From assembly GCF_002072105.2 (NCBI RefSeq), contig NZ_MTBC01000001.1, forward strand, positions 248,001 to 312,000: 64,000 bases of DNA, written 5' to 3'. Position numbers and translations under genes: made by a program. Positions 54,449 through 64,000 of this stretch are shown piece by piece. Source of the stretch: Croceivirga radicis (GTDB lineage: Bacteria > Bacteroidota > Bacteroidia > Flavobacteriales > Flavobacteriaceae). The notes under the pieces were generated by a model. It made no database searches. It saw only the letters and a list, made by a program, of their open reading frames with translations, and was not told the DNA's origin. The stretch's first letter is position 1. The number at the start of each line of letters is the position of its first letter.

Positions 54449-55714
54449 GTCGAATCCAATATCTTTTCGGTAATACATACCTTCAAAATTGAGGGTTGAA
54501 ACGTTTTTATAGGACGTTCTCAACGCCTCTTCTTTTGTTTCGCCGAGCGAAGTTACCGCAATTACCCGACCGCCATTAGTTACCAATTTACCATCTTTAG
54601 CTGTGGTACCCGCATGAAATACTAGTGAATCTGATACCGTATATGCACCAGTAATTTCCTTGCCTCTTTCATAAGTTTCTGGGTAACCACCAGAAACCGT
54701 CATCACAGTGGTAGCAAATCTTGGGTCTATGTCTAATGAAACTTGGTCTAGGGATTGATTACCAACGGCCAGAAGTAAATCCATTAAATCCGATTTAATC
54801 CTTGGAATGACCACCTCTGTCTCAGGGTCGCCCATTCTTACGTTGTATTCAATAACCTTTGGGTCATCCCCAACTTTAATCAAACCAATAAAAATAAAAC
54901 CTTGATACGGTATGTTGTCTTTCTTTAAACCGTCTACGGTTGGTTTTACGATACGTTCTTCTATTTTAGCAAGGAAAGCTTCATCTGCAAAAGGAACTGG
55001 CGATACAGCACCCATTCCGCCAGTATTAAGCCCTTTATCTCCTTCTCCTATACGCTTGTAATCCTTGGCATAAGGTAAAATCTTATAATTTTCACCATCC
55101 GTTAAAACAAAACAGCTTAGTTCAATTCCGTCTAAGAACTCTTCTATAACTACAGTTGTGCTAGCGTTTCCAAACTTAGCGTTGACCAACATGGCCTCTA
55201 GTTCTGCCTTGGCCTCATTAATATCTTGTAAAATCAATACTCCTTTGCCCGCTGCTAAACCATCTGCCTTTAAAACGTAGGGTGGATTTAAACTTTCTAA
55301 GAACTGAAAACCTTCTACTAAATTTTCTGAGGTGAAGCTTTGGTAAGCTGCTGTAGGCACATTATTGCGTAGCATGAATTCTTTTGCGAATTCTTTAGAA
55401 CCCTCTAAAGTAGCCGCCAATTTTCTAGGTCCTACAATAATTAAATCATTTAGACCCGCTTCATCCTTAAGAAAATCATGTATTCCTTCTACCAAAGGCA
55501 CTTCTGGCCCAACCACGACCATTTTAATGTTATAGGTTGTAATCGCCTCTTTAATCGCATTAAAATCAGAAACACCTATGGCCAAATTTGTAGCTATTGA
55601 CGAAGTGCCTGCGTTGCCAGGCGCAACAAAAAGTTGGTCTACTTTATCACTTTGTGCAATTTTCCAAGCTAGGGTGTGTTCGCGGCCACCAGAACCAATT
55701 ATTAATACGTTCAT
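54443..55714 (-). CDS. purD: Phosphoribosylamine-glycine ligase (PurD)
   Basis: From the ATG at 55714 the protein has 423 residues, starting NVLIIGSGGREHTLAW, which is the exact PurD N-terminus; an upstream frame to 55747 is ignored because the -7 element lies there. The ATP-grasp core shows YVLKADGLAAGKGVLI and EFLDGIELSCF, and the later NVRMGDPETEVVIPRI. It makes GAR in purine biosynthesis. Other purine genes are not nearby. Confidence 0.96.
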   Translation of the reverse strand: MNVLIIGSGGREHTLAWKIAQSDKVDQLFVAPGNAGTSSIATNLAIGVSDFNAIKEAITTYNIKMVVVGPEVPLVEGIHDFLKDEAGLNDLIIVGPRKLAATLEGSKEFAKEFMLRNNVPTAAYQSFTSENLVEGFQFLESLNPPYVLKADGLAAGKGVLILQDINEAKAELEAMLVNAKFGNASTTVVIEEFLDGIELSCFVLTDGENYKILPYAKDYKRIGEGDKGLNTGGMGAVSPVPFADEAFLAKIEERIVKPTVDGLKKDNIPYQGFIFIGLIKVGDDPKVIEYNVRMGDPETEVVIPRIKSDLMDLLLAVGNQSLDQVSLDIDPRFATTVMTVSGGYPETYERGKEITGAYTVSDSLVFHAGTTAKDGKLVTNGGRVIAVTSLGETKEEALRTSYKNVSTLNFEGMYYRKDIGFDL

Positions 55715-55728
55715 AGAAAGAATTTTGG

Positions 55729-55736
55729 CAAAAATA
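55729..55736 (-). promoter_or_regulatory. -7 promoter element (TATTTTTG) for purD
   Basis: An exact TAnnTTTG match on the minus strand ends 14 nt before the purD ATG. It lies 3' of the SDR gene, so purD can be transcribed apart from the polysaccharide cluster. Confidence 0.55.
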
Positions 55737-55756
55737 ACTTTTGCCATAAAAGTACA

Positions 55757-56737
55757 CTACGTTTTGGTAGAAAAATCCCTGTGTTCTTTTTTAGCTAATT
55801 CTTCAGGAGAAAGCGATTTGAAATATTCGAAAACCTTTTTAAGCCCTTCTGAACGGTGCACTTGTGGTTCCCAATCCAATATTTCTTTAGCCTTTGAGAT
55901 ATCTGGTTGCCTTTGGAGTGGATCGTCTTGGGGTAATGGTTTAAAGACTATTTTCTGATTTGTGCCCGTTAGCTTAATAATTTCTTGGGCAAATTCTAAG
56001 ATTGTTGTTTCGTCAGGATTACCAATATTTATAGGCTCAACATAATCACTTTTAAGCAACCTATAAATTCCTTCTACTTGATCATCTATGTATGTGAATG
56101 AACGCGTTTGAGAACCATCCCCAAACACGGTTAAATCTTCACCTCTTAAAGCCTGACCCATAAAAGCTGGTACCACACGCCCATCATTGAGGCGCATTCT
56201 AGATCCATACGTATTGAAGATACGTACAATACGGGTTTCCAACCCGTGATGACGATGATAGGCCATGGTTATGGACTCCATGAATCTCTTGGCTTCGTCA
56301 TATACACCACGAGGGCCAATAGGGCTCACGTTCCCGTAATACGATTCATTTTGAGGATGTACCAATGGATCACCATAAACCTCAGAGGTAGACGCTACCA
56401 AAATACGAGCCTTATGATCTTTAGCAAGACCCAATAAATTTAAGGTGCCTAATGAACCTACTTTAAGCGTTTCAATGGGAATCTTTAGATAGTCTATAGG
56501 ACTAGCCGGGGAAGCAAAATGTAATATGTAGTCCATTTGCCCTGGCACATGTACGAACTTTGTAACATCGTGATGGAAGAACTCGAAACGTTTTAAGTGA
56601 AATAGATGCTCTATGTTTTTGATATCGCCTGTAATCAGGTTATCCATTCCGATAACATGATGGCCCTCGGCAATGAACCTATCGCAAAGGTGCGAGCCTA
56701 AAAATCCGGCTGCCCCGGTGATGAGTGTTTTTTTCAT
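55757..56737 (-). CDS. UDP-glucuronate decarboxylase-type NAD-dependent epimerase/dehydratase
   Basis: The 326-aa extended SDR has the Rossmann motif [10 protein letters not shown] (8-17), the FASPASP loop (74-80) characteristic of UXS enzymes, and the catalytic Y146xxxK150 (GVYDEAKRF). It probably turns UDP-glucuronate into UDP-xylose for the adjacent polysaccharide cluster. It is the last gene of the minus-strand run, 8 nt after the phosphotransferase gene. A related UDP-sugar epimerase cannot be excluded. Confidence 0.88.
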   Translation of the reverse strand: MKKTLITGAAGFLGSHLCDRFIAEGHHVIGMDNLITGDIKNIEHLFHLKRFEFFHHDVTKFVHVPGQMDYILHFASPASPIDYLKIPIETLKVGSLGTLNLLGLAKDHKARILVASTSEVYGDPLVHPQNESYYGNVSPIGPRGVYDEAKRFMESITMAYHRHHGLETRIVRIFNTYGSRMRLNDGRVVPAFMGQALRGEDLTVFGDGSQTRSFTYIDDQVEGIYRLLKSDYVEPINIGNPDETTILEFAQEIIKLTGTNQKIVFKPLPQDDPLQRQPDISKAKEILDWEPQVHRSEGLKKVFEYFKSLSPEELAKKEHRDFSTKT

Positions 56738-56745
56738 TTTCGCTA

Positions 56746-58116
56746 TTATATCCCTCTTGAAAACAAAACGGTTGTCACTGTTTTAAAAATTATTCTTAAA
56801 TCTAAAGTTATCGACCTATTTTTAATATAGTATAAGTCATACTCTAATTTCCGAATGGAGTCTTCCAAATCCTCACCATACTTATATTTTACCTGGGCCC
56901 ACCCTGTTATACCAGGTTTAAATAAATGTCTAATACCATAAAATGGCATTTTTTTGTTCAATTGATCAACAAAAACCTTTCGTTCTGGTCTTGGTCCGAT
57001 AAACGCCATATTCCCTTGTATGACAGATATAATCTGAGGCAACTCATCTATTCTAAAAACTCTTAATATTCTTCCAAAGGAGGTAATTCTTGCATCGTTT
57101 TTAGTTGCCATTTTGGCTCCCTCTTTTTCTGCATCAACCACCATTGATCTAAACTTATAGATTTTGAACTCGTTTCCAAACTGACCAACCCTTAATTGAG
57201 TATAGAACAAGGGTCCCTTGTTAAAAAATAAGTTTAATGACCAAACAAATGGACAAACCAAAAAGAAAACCACTCCTACTAAACAGGATAACAGAAAGTT
57301 TACAATAAAACTAAAAATTACGTGTAAATACCTAATTTTTTTATTTCTGAGACGAAGCAGTTCATAAAAACTGTGATGGTGAGATTTTATAGGCATCGCT
57401 TCATATGTGTTTTCGTAAAAGGAAGTATACGAAATCACCTCTTTCCCTTTTAAGATAGAGTCCAACAATATATTTTCAACCGATTCGGGTAAGCTATCAT
57501 AGTTTCTTAGGTTTAAAATCCAGGCATCAATTTTTTCAATTGCCTCTAGGAAGGTTTTCTTTTGAAAAGGCGGCTGACCATTTTCAACACTGTAGGTTAA
57601 CTTTACTTTATAATAGGTGTTTACTTCATCACCATTAATATATTCCAAATGTTCTTTTAAATTCTCTTCTGCCTTTTGATCGTATAGATAAAGGACATTC
57701 TTCGTGGTTGGGATAATTTTAAATATATTACTAAAAAAAAGCCTCCAAAGTGCAATTTCAATTGGTGTAAGCAATAAAAAAGAAAGTAAGGGTATTCTCC
57801 AGAAACTAACATCGTAAGTGAATACGGTAACAATAAAAACAATGAAAACATACAAGGACGATATGTACAAAGATTGCGACAGGGCATACCTCCTTCTTGC
57901 TACTTTTTCCAGGTTGTAGAAATCTAAAATATAGGATAATCCGAAATATGTGAAAAGACCAAATCCAAAAACAAAAACCTTAAGCCCTATTGAAATAAAC
58001 TCCTTGTCAATAGCATGGTTGATTAAAAGGTTTAGAGATGTCAATACAATCAACATGTCCCCAACCAAAAGAATAAACTTTCGTTCAATAGAATTTAAAA
58101 TGGAAGGTCTAGACAT
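56746..58116 (-). CDS. Polyprenyl-phosphate glycosyl-1-phosphate transferase (WcaJ-type)
   Basis: The 456-aa membrane protein has four N-terminal TM helices and a central soluble part. It ends in the bacterial sugar transferase domain: [38 protein letters not shown] and [10 protein letters not shown]. It transfers the first sugar phosphate onto undecaprenyl phosphate, starting repeat-unit synthesis. It sits between the O-antigen ligase-like gene and the SDR gene. Confidence 0.93.
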   Translation of the reverse strand: MSRPSILNSIERKFILLVGDMLIVLTSLNLLINHAIDKEFISIGLKVFVFGFGLFTYFGLSYILDFYNLEKVARRRYALSQSLYISSLYVFIVFIVTVFTYDVSFWRIPLLSFLLLTPIEIALWRLFFSNIFKIIPTTKNVLYLYDQKAEENLKEHLEYINGDEVNTYYKVKLTYSVENGQPPFQKKTFLEAIEKIDAWILNLRNYDSLPESVENILLDSILKGKEVISYTSFYENTYEAMPIKSHHHSFYELLRLRNKKIRYLHVIFSFIVNFLLSCLVGVVFFLVCPFVWSLNLFFNKGPLFYTQLRVGQFGNEFKIYKFRSMVVDAEKEGAKMATKNDARITSFGRILRVFRIDELPQIISVIQGNMAFIGPRPERKVFVDQLNKKMPFYGIRHLFKPGITGWAQVKYKYGEDLEDSIRKLEYDLYYIKNRSITLDLRIIFKTVTTVLFSRGI

Positions 58117-58209
58117 TAATTTTATTAATAAATAATTAAAAACAGTTCTATTATTAATTGAACCTAAAATATTTTCACGGTCATAAACTGAAAGTGTTCT
58201 CGAACAAAT

Positions 58210-59370
58210 TTAAACAGTCATATTGCTTGTTTTTTCATTTGTCCACTTGTCCTTGTTATTAAAGTTCAGCATTAACAAAGTAAAAAAGATAAAAAAGAAA
58301 AGTCCCCTTTGAAGATAAATAAAATCCTCTATCAATGATACCGTAATTATTAAAGCAATAAAAAAATTAAGAATGAGGTTTTTCTCTTTTAATGCTTGAT
58401 AAATAATCACTCCAATCAAAAACAATAGAAATATCAGCCCCAAAATCCCATTCGAAAGGGTTTCTTTCAAAAAAATGTTATGTGGAATCAAAGGGGTCAT
58501 TTCTTTATTAATTTCAACCATATACTTTGTGATATTTCTTTCTCCAATACCAAAAAACAAATGGTTGTTGATTAAATTTAATGACTCGTCAAAGAATATC
58601 AGTCTATCTTGAATCGATTTTTTCATTGAGGTAAAAACCCATTCTTTAATAAGGTAGAAACCAACTATAGCACATGTTATGAATGGTATTGCCAAAAATC
58701 TAAAATTATTTAAAATCAAAATCAAGTTCAGCACTAAAAACATGACCATTGTAAGCTTCGACCCTAAAAAGAATATCCCTATCATCTGAAAAACAAATAA
58801 TAAGCCCCATAATATTCTTTTGTTAGATTTCGCATTAAACAACCAAATGTTTGTCAAAATTGAAGAAAAAACAATGTAGACTCCTACGTAAGTTCTATGA
58901 TATGTGCCCGGAAATCTATTCTCAATGGCCCAAAAAAGATAATTGTCTATTTGTACTGTATATCGAGGATGGATTTGAATAAAATAAATATAATAAAGAC
59001 AAGCATATAAAATGTATGTAAATACTCCTATAACAAAGAAAACAAACACCTGCGATTGTAGTTCTTTCGTCTTAATCCTAGAATTATAGAAAGTGAATGG
59101 GAGTATGGCACATGCTATTTTCACATCATTAATAATAGTGTTTTCAAAAACGCCTCTACCTGAAAAAAAAAGAGATAAAAAATCTGAAAAGAAGAACAGT
59201 GCAAATGAGATTATCAAGGTATTATATTGAGGCTTTTTCTTTACTAATATTAAACTGTTTAAAAAAAGCACTCCCATCGCAACTGATGACACCCATAACG
59301 GAAAGGGCAAAGGCAATATCAGCGCAAATAAATAAAAACCTATAAATTTTTTTTTAATTCTTTTGCTCAC
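58210..59370 (-). CDS. O-antigen ligase/polymerase family protein
   Basis: The 386-aa protein has about 10-11 TM helices and a large periplasmic loop (RFPGTYHRTYVGVY to the segment with LINNHLFFGIGERN), the layout of O-antigen ligase (WaaL) or Wzy proteins. The H/G-rich motif FGIGERN is typical. It overlaps the preceding glycosyltransferase by 4 nt. Ligase and polymerase activity cannot be separated by eye. The codon use is strongly AT-rich. Confidence 0.82.
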   Translation of the reverse strand: MSKRIKKKFIGFYLFALILPLPFPLWVSSVAMGVLFLNSLILVKKKPQYNTLIISFALFFFSDFLSLFFSGRGVFENTIINDVKIACAILPFTFYNSRIKTKELQSQVFVFFVIGVFTYILYACLYYIYFIQIHPRYTVQIDNYLFWAIENRFPGTYHRTYVGVYIVFSSILTNIWLFNAKSNKRILWGLLFVFQMIGIFFLGSKLTMVMFLVLNLILILNNFRFLAIPFITCAIVGFYLIKEWVFTSMKKSIQDRLIFFDESLNLINNHLFFGIGERNITKYMVEINKEMTPLIPHNIFLKETLSNGILGLIFLLFLIGVIIYQALKEKNLILNFFIALIITVSLIEDFIYLQRGLFFFIFFTLLMLNFNNKDKWTNEKTSNMTV

Positions 59371-60449
59371 AGTTGTTTATAAATATCCAATAATTTTTTC
59401 ATCAGAATTTTATTAGAAAACATATTCTGAACTCTTGTTAGAGCATTTGTTCCCATTTTTTTTCTCATCTCGATATTTGATGACATTAAATCTATAGCAT
59501 TCGCCAGTTCATTAACATTGTTAGGTGTAACAGTAATCCCTGTTAAGTTGTGTACACTAACATAAGGCACCCCTGTTGGTAAATTGGTGTTAATTACGGG
59601 TTTCGAATAGTTCATGGCTTCTAATTGAATTATCCCAAAAGCCTCACTCGGCTCAATAGAAGGAAACACCAAAAATGAACAATTTCTAAGATATGTTTGT
59701 TTTTCCTCATTCGAAACAAACCTGTTTATGAACTGAATATCCTTATTCGTTTTATTCATTACAGATTTAATGTTTTCGACAATATCTCTTTCCCCTTCAC
59801 CAACCAAAAGGAGTTTTATATCCAATTTTGTTTTCTCGAAAGCCTTTAACAACACCTCGATTCCCTTGTAATAAGATAATCGGCCCAAACACAACATGTA
59901 ACCTTTATCATGAATGTTTTTGGTTTTGACGGGTTCAATTCCTAGAGGAAGTATTTCTACTTTGTTCCCATATCTTGAAATTACATTGGAGAAGCTTAAG
60001 AGGTTTGGAGATGTCGTAGTAATGACAGAAGCTTTTTTACAAAGGTTTCGTTGAAAAATCTCCATTAAATTTTTGAGGAATTTCTGCTTAACTATATCGC
60101 TATGCCAGGTAATTATTATGTTGTTTTTCCTTTTAATAAAAATAGAGAGAATTGACGCCAAAGGAAAGGGTTCGTGAAAATGAAGAATGTCATACTTTCT
60201 GTATAACTTAAAAAAATAAAAGTAAAATGAAATTGATACTGGCATTGAAAAAAAAGTGCCAAATGAAGAGCATCTAATTACTTCAACTCCATTAACTTCG
60301 GTAATCGCAGTTTTAAGCTTAAAATCTTTATAGACGCATAAAATTGACACTTTATGGTCTTCTTTAACCGCCTCGGCATATTGCTTGACAACCGTCTCAA
60401 CCCCACCAATATCTGGCCAATAATACTTGTTTATTTGTAATATTCTCAT
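59367..60449 (-). CDS. Glycosyltransferase family 4 protein (a)
   Basis: The 360-aa GT-B enzyme has the N-terminal motif INKYYWPDIGGVETVVKQYA and the C-terminal sugar-nucleotide region with FPSIEPSEAFGIIQLEAMNY. It transfers a sugar from a nucleotide donor to the growing lipid-linked unit. It overlaps the O-antigen ligase-like gene by 4 nt and follows another GT4 after 9 nt. Confidence 0.92.
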   Translation of the reverse strand: MRILQINKYYWPDIGGVETVVKQYAEAVKEDHKVSILCVYKDFKLKTAITEVNGVEVIRCSSFGTFFSMPVSISFYFYFFKLYRKYDILHFHEPFPLASILSIFIKRKNNIIITWHSDIVKQKFLKNLMEIFQRNLCKKASVITTTSPNLLSFSNVISRYGNKVEILPLGIEPVKTKNIHDKGYMLCLGRLSYYKGIEVLLKAFEKTKLDIKLLLVGEGERDIVENIKSVMNKTNKDIQFINRFVSNEEKQTYLRNCSFLVFPSIEPSEAFGIIQLEAMNYSKPVINTNLPTGVPYVSVHNLTGITVTPNNVNELANAIDLMSSNIEMRKKMGTNALTRVQNMFSNKILMKKLLDIYKQL

Positions 60450-60458
60450 AATGTAGGG

Positions 60459-61553
60459 CTATGACAGATATAACTCCAATATTTTTTTTGTGTGAGATTC
60501 TACGGTATAGTTACCCATTTGAGCTAGATTATTCACAATAATATTCACTTGTTGTTGGGATTCAAATTCATCAATGGCCAAAGTAATTTTATCGGCCAAA
60601 CCTTTATAATCTTTTGTTTTAAACAAATACCCTGTTTTTCCATCATGGATTAAATCAATGTTTCCATTGCAGTTAGAGGCAACCACAGGGATTTCACTGA
60701 GCCCTGCTTCAATTATAGCAGTAGGAAGGCCTTCAGAAAGTGAAGTCGACAAATATAAGTCGAAATTGTTTAAATAGTCGCCTGCCCTTTTAATGTCTCC
60801 CCAGAAATAAACTCGCTTATTGCATGGTAAACCGTTCACAATTGATTCTATTTTATTTTTATACTGCAAATCCACATCCAAATATCCTCCCATAATATGC
60901 AAAGAGATATTTTCATCTTCCAATTGGTCAAATGCTCTTATCATAGTTTCTAAATCCTTGACTTCTGCGATTCTTGACAAGCTTACCAAATTATATTCGT
61001 ATTCTCGTAACACTTCCTCAATTTTCAAGGGCAATTTTTTTTTAATAATATCAACCCCATTGCCAATAACCTTTACTCTATCCTCTTTTACTCCAGTTAC
61101 CTTTAAAAAGAGTTTTCTCTCGGACTCACTAACAGCAATAGATTTTGAATACATCATTGAAAAAAGCCTTTCGAAGCCGATATAAAGTTTTTGTTTTAAT
61201 CCACTAAACTTAACGTGAAATCCTCTGAAGGTATAGAATACTTTACCTCTAAAAAAAGGGTAAATCAAAAAAGCATACATTGCCCCCCCTTTACCATTCG
61301 CATGAACAATGTCTGGTTTAATTTTTCTAATTATTTTTAAAAGTTTTAAAAATGATTGAAGGTTAACCTTTGAAATGTCTACATCGAAACATTGTGAAGT
61401 ATTGTCAACAAACTCCCTGAAAATAACTTCATCGGCTTTTAGGGCCGCCGAGTAATTCTCTATTTTCCCATTGCTTTCTTTAACAAAACGCAGAACATTC
61501 ACTGGAGCACCTCCAATTTTGTACACCGGAAATAAATGAAGTACTCTTTTCAT
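60459..61553 (-). CDS. Glycosyltransferase family 4 protein (b)
   Basis: The 364-aa GT-B protein begins RVLHLFPVYKIGGAPVNVLRF, has VHANGKGGAMYAFLIYPFF near residue 88, and shows the donor-binding STSLSEGLPTAIIEAGLSEIPVVAS. It overlaps the EpsG gene by 4 nt, so translation is coupled. The transferred sugar is not predictable. Confidence 0.92.
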   Translation of the reverse strand: MKRVLHLFPVYKIGGAPVNVLRFVKESNGKIENYSAALKADEVIFREFVDNTSQCFDVDISKVNLQSFLKLLKIIRKIKPDIVHANGKGGAMYAFLIYPFFRGKVFYTFRGFHVKFSGLKQKLYIGFERLFSMMYSKSIAVSESERKLFLKVTGVKEDRVKVIGNGVDIIKKKLPLKIEEVLREYEYNLVSLSRIAEVKDLETMIRAFDQLEDENISLHIMGGYLDVDLQYKNKIESIVNGLPCNKRVYFWGDIKRAGDYLNNFDLYLSTSLSEGLPTAIIEAGLSEIPVVASNCNGNIDLIHDGKTGYLFKTKDYKGLADKITLAIDEFESQQQVNIIVNNLAQMGNYTVESHTKKILELYLS

Positions 61554-62584
61554 TGAAAAAATTCAAGGTTAGACAAATAATATTTATAACTCTTAAAAAA
61601 AATCAACGCTGCCACCCCTGTAAAAAGAAACAGCTTGTTAATTATTTTTTTGCTTTTTAGAATTACCATGGAAAATAAAATTCCCTCAACAGCCAAAAAG
61701 TAGTACGTAATTCTAATCATATAAGAAAAGCTGTTCAAGAAAAAGTTCATTACTACCCCTAAAACAAAAATGTTCAGCAAAAAATTATAGCTTGGTTGAT
61801 TGATACGTTTTTTTTGAAAAACAAACAGGAAACAAGTAAAAATATACCATAATTGAATCGGTGAAAAGCCTACTTTTTCCATCTTTGACGCATAATTTTC
61901 AAGCTTATAAAATATAAATGAACCCCAAAAAACAGTATATTTTACACCATACTGAAAAGTATCAACCAAAGAAATGAAAACAAATAAAAAAGATATACTG
62001 ACAAGAATAAGTAAGGTTTTTGCTGAAAACCTTAACTCATATAGCCACCATACAGGAATAAAAACCAGTGCAGAGATGTGGAAAGACGCCGCCAACAACA
62101 CTAACAAAAAAAAATAGATCCTTTTCCTTTTTAGAACAAACAATAATGACATTAATACTACGCCAAGAGCCAATGCCTGTCTTACTTGATTAGCCTCTAG
62201 CGACATAAAATATGTTCCTAGCAATATAAAAATTCCAAATATAGGTGCTGGAGACAATTTCTTCATAACCCAAATCTTAAGTCCAACAGAAATAATGGCT
62301 AGGCAAATGAAATAAAAGACAATGTCTCCCTTTATCCATTTAATAAAACTAGATAGCATATAGAATCCTGTGTCCATATTATAATCTAGAGCATTTTTAG
62401 TCCCAATATCACTGAAAAAAGAAATGTAGTTTGGCGTGTCCACACCGTCTATCCCTCTGTAACCCAGCACCATAACAGCGCCAATGAACAAAAGTATTGC
62501 TGATAAGCGCATTTTTTTGGACAAAAACACTTCGATTAGAGAAGCATATAGCGCATAACAATAAAGGATTACATATTGTGTCAT
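61550..62584 (-). CDS. EpsG family polysaccharide polymerase-like membrane protein
   Basis: The 344-aa protein has about nine or ten TM helices and the EpsG pattern YRGIDGVDTPNYISFFSDIG near residue 45 with a following MDTGFYMLSSFIKW. EpsG-like proteins act as Wzy-type polymerases. It is placed between two GT4 genes, with a 4-nt overlap downstream and a 2-nt gap upstream. The coexistence with an O-antigen ligase-like protein fits polymerase plus ligase roles. Confidence 0.85.
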   Translation of the reverse strand: MTQYVILYCYALYASLIEVFLSKKMRLSAILLFIGAVMVLGYRGIDGVDTPNYISFFSDIGTKNALDYNMDTGFYMLSSFIKWIKGDIVFYFICLAIISVGLKIWVMKKLSPAPIFGIFILLGTYFMSLEANQVRQALALGVVLMSLLFVLKRKRIYFFLLVLLAASFHISALVFIPVWWLYELRFSAKTLLILVSISFLFVFISLVDTFQYGVKYTVFWGSFIFYKLENYASKMEKVGFSPIQLWYIFTCFLFVFQKKRINQPSYNFLLNIFVLGVVMNFFLNSFSYMIRITYYFLAVEGILFSMVILKSKKIINKLFLFTGVAALIFFKSYKYYLSNLEFFQ

Positions 62585-62586
62585 TA

Positions 62587-63705
62587 TTATTCTGTCAAAA
62601 GAAGGGAAAACAAATTTTCAAATTCAATGGTTATTTTTTCAATCCCAAACCTTTCCTTTACCATATTGCTTAAAGTTTTGGGCGGAAGTTCTATTGAAGT
62701 CAAATTTTCGCAAACCTTTTCAAATTCGATACTATCTGTTATATCAATTATCTCCCCATAAATTGATGTTTCAATTATTTCATTGATACCTCCTTTATAG
62801 TTATTAGCTACTACAGGGGTGTCGCACATTAATGTTTCTAAAACTACATTTGGGAAACCTTCAAATCTTGAACTTGATATGAATAAGTCGGCCTGTGCCA
62901 TAAATTGATACGGGTTGTCTTGAAACCCCTTGAATGAGATATTGGCGCTTAAATCAAGTTTAATTGCATGAGCTTTAAGCTTATTTTTAAGCTCCCCATC
63001 CCCCAAAATAGTTAAATGATAATTGTCTTTATTTCTAAATTTTGAAAACGAGTCCAAAAGCATATCGTATCCCTTTTGATGGGTCAAGCTACCCACAGAG
63101 ATTAAATTTATCTTACCCGTAGGTAATAATTGTTCACAGCTTTCTTTCAATTCAAATACAGTATTAAAATCTACAGGATTGTTGATTTTAACAATTTGGT
63201 TTGGTCCAAGGTTCTGTACTATCCTTTTTAGATCAGTTTCCATATCTGAACTTTGAACAACAATTCTGTCAAAATTTTTATAAAATAGCTTATAAAATAG
63301 AATTGTTATCCCGTGATGGTTTACCTTACTGATCATATTTGACTCTCGAGCCACTAACTTAACCTTAGAGGGGAAAATAAAAGAAATGGCTCCCAACAAC
63401 GCATTTAAATGCCCTAAGGTTGAGAATAAAATATCGGGTTTGGTTTTTCTTACATATTTAACTATCGGAAGTATTGCATAACGGACCCTAGAAACTCCTA
63501 AATCATGTACCTCAAAACCAGTTTCATTCTCAAGAAAAGAAACAAACTCTCCCTTTTTAGCCAATAGGCATAAGATAACATTAAACTTACTCTTATCAAT
63601 TTGCTTGCATAAATTCAAAAATACCCTTTCAGAGCCACCACCTCCCAGTGAAGGCAATAAAAAAACTATAGAACTTTTTGTTGTTTTTTTGTGATTGAAA
63701 CTCAT
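62587..63705 (-). CDS. Glycosyltransferase family 4 protein (c)
   Basis: The 372-aa GT-B protein has VFLLPSLGGGGSERVFLNL at the start, INLISVGSLTHQKGYDMLL in the middle and SSSRFEGFPNVVLETLMCDTP at the donor site, the typical E-x7-E GT4 block. It overlaps the ATP-grasp gene by 4 nt. It is the third GT4 of the cluster; the sugar is unknown. Confidence 0.93.
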   Translation of the reverse strand: MSFNHKKTTKSSIVFLLPSLGGGGSERVFLNLCKQIDKSKFNVILCLLAKKGEFVSFLENETGFEVHDLGVSRVRYAILPIVKYVRKTKPDILFSTLGHLNALLGAISFIFPSKVKLVARESNMISKVNHHGITILFYKLFYKNFDRIVVQSSDMETDLKRIVQNLGPNQIVKINNPVDFNTVFELKESCEQLLPTGKINLISVGSLTHQKGYDMLLDSFSKFRNKDNYHLTILGDGELKNKLKAHAIKLDLSANISFKGFQDNPYQFMAQADLFISSSRFEGFPNVVLETLMCDTPVVANNYKGGINEIIETSIYGEIIDITDSIEFEKVCENLTSIELPPKTLSNMVKERFGIEKITIEFENLFSLLLTE

Positions 63706-64000
63706 TTTCTTGGCAATCTAACCATTTCTCCTAGTTTATAATCCCACTCCTTTGGCACGATTGGCCTAAAACCTGAATCGTGATGAAATGTAATCTCACC
63801 AAAATAGACTTTACCCTCAACTGAATAGAAATCAACCCTGGCATAAGCAAATGGTTCACTCAATATCTCAGCGAATTTTAAAATTTTCTCTAAGGTTGGA
63901 GGTTTTGGCACATTGAACTTATTAGGTAAAGTTTCCTTTCCACTCTTTAGCTTAATAGCCCAATGAAAATTAGCCTTATCCCAATTCTCATCATACCAGT
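63702..64000 (-). CDS. TupA-like ATP-grasp protein, truncated by the window end
   Basis: The frame is open to base 64000, so the N-terminal part lies outside the window; the GTG at 63911 is internal. The visible 98 or so residues (WDKANFHWAIKLKSG onward) end with YARVDFYSVEGKVYFGEITFHHDSGF, the C-terminal Mg-ATP block of TupA-like ATP-grasp enzymes, which join amino acids to sugars of surface polymers such as teichuronopeptide. It overlaps the next glycosyltransferase by 4 nt. Confidence 0.85.
   Translation of the reverse strand, partial: WYDENWDKANFHWAIKLKSGKETLPNKFNVPKPPTLEKILKFAEILSEPFAYARVDFYSVEGKVYFGEITFHHDSGFRPIVPKEWDYKLGEMVRLPRK

Overview
The window reads as chromosomal DNA of a marine Flavobacteriaceae (Bacteroidota). 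The signs are: gliding/type IX secretion genes (gldH, a SprE/PorW-type lipoprotein); a SusC/SusD pair; an ATP synthase operon that lacks the beta and epsilon genes; -7 elements of the form TAnnTTTG; A/T-rich start regions without Shine-Dalgarno sequences; and many flavobacterial families of unknown function. Gene density is high. No rRNA, tRNA, CRISPR array or insertion sequence was seen. The first gene (sdhC) and the last (an ATP-grasp gene) are cut by the window edges.

Layout. 1-3.1 kb: sdhCAB. 3.1-3.9 kb: a solitary Vsr-like endonuclease and a probable 37-codon gene with its own promoter and terminator. 3.9-10.4 kb (minus): CoA-transferase scoAB, PBP1A, gldH, a RicT/PSP1 protein and trhO. 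10.7-18.5 kb: recA, a lipoprotein, an ECF sigma factor with a membrane-spanning partner, plsC, trpS, dprA and an HU/SPOR protein. 18.5-26.4 kb: a thioesterase, then a minus-strand run (flippase, dut, nucleotidyltransferase, TPR protein, DUF4292 lipoprotein, EnvC-like protein, aldo/keto reductase). 26.5-35.2 kb (minus): sprE, bactofilin, atpZ, a membrane protein and atpBEFHAG, packed end to end. 35.2-39.9 kb (minus): PadR regulator, three paralogous membrane proteins, a permease-like protein and an ABC ATPase. 40-42.3 kb: a PaaE-like reductase, an unknown protein and a patatin. 42.5-51.6 kb (plus): a DUF2064 transferase, SusC, SusD, a sodium:solute symporter, a metallophosphoesterase fused to an AhpD-like domain, and radical SAM ArsS. 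51.6-55.7 kb: GT9, DUF4254, DUF6427, DUF6341, purD. 55.8-64 kb (minus): an AT-rich polysaccharide cluster.

The most unusual locus is 42.5-51.6 kb. Genes of the rSAM/selenodomain (arsenosugar biosynthesis) type are joined, through 1-nt TAATG overlaps, to an outer-membrane SusCD importer and an inner-membrane symporter. Its phosphoesterase-like protein has lost exactly the residues that normally bind metal 1 and keeps those for metal 2. It is fused to the AhpD-like peroxidase domain through what looks like a former intergenic spacer; one extra T in a T4 run would restore a stop codon there. The second notable locus is the PadR/three-paralogue/ABC cassette, with a dyad at its divergent promoter region. 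The third is a terminator-like hairpin between atpE and atpF.

All calls come from reading the sequence and its translations by eye. Family names rest on remembered motifs, not on searches.
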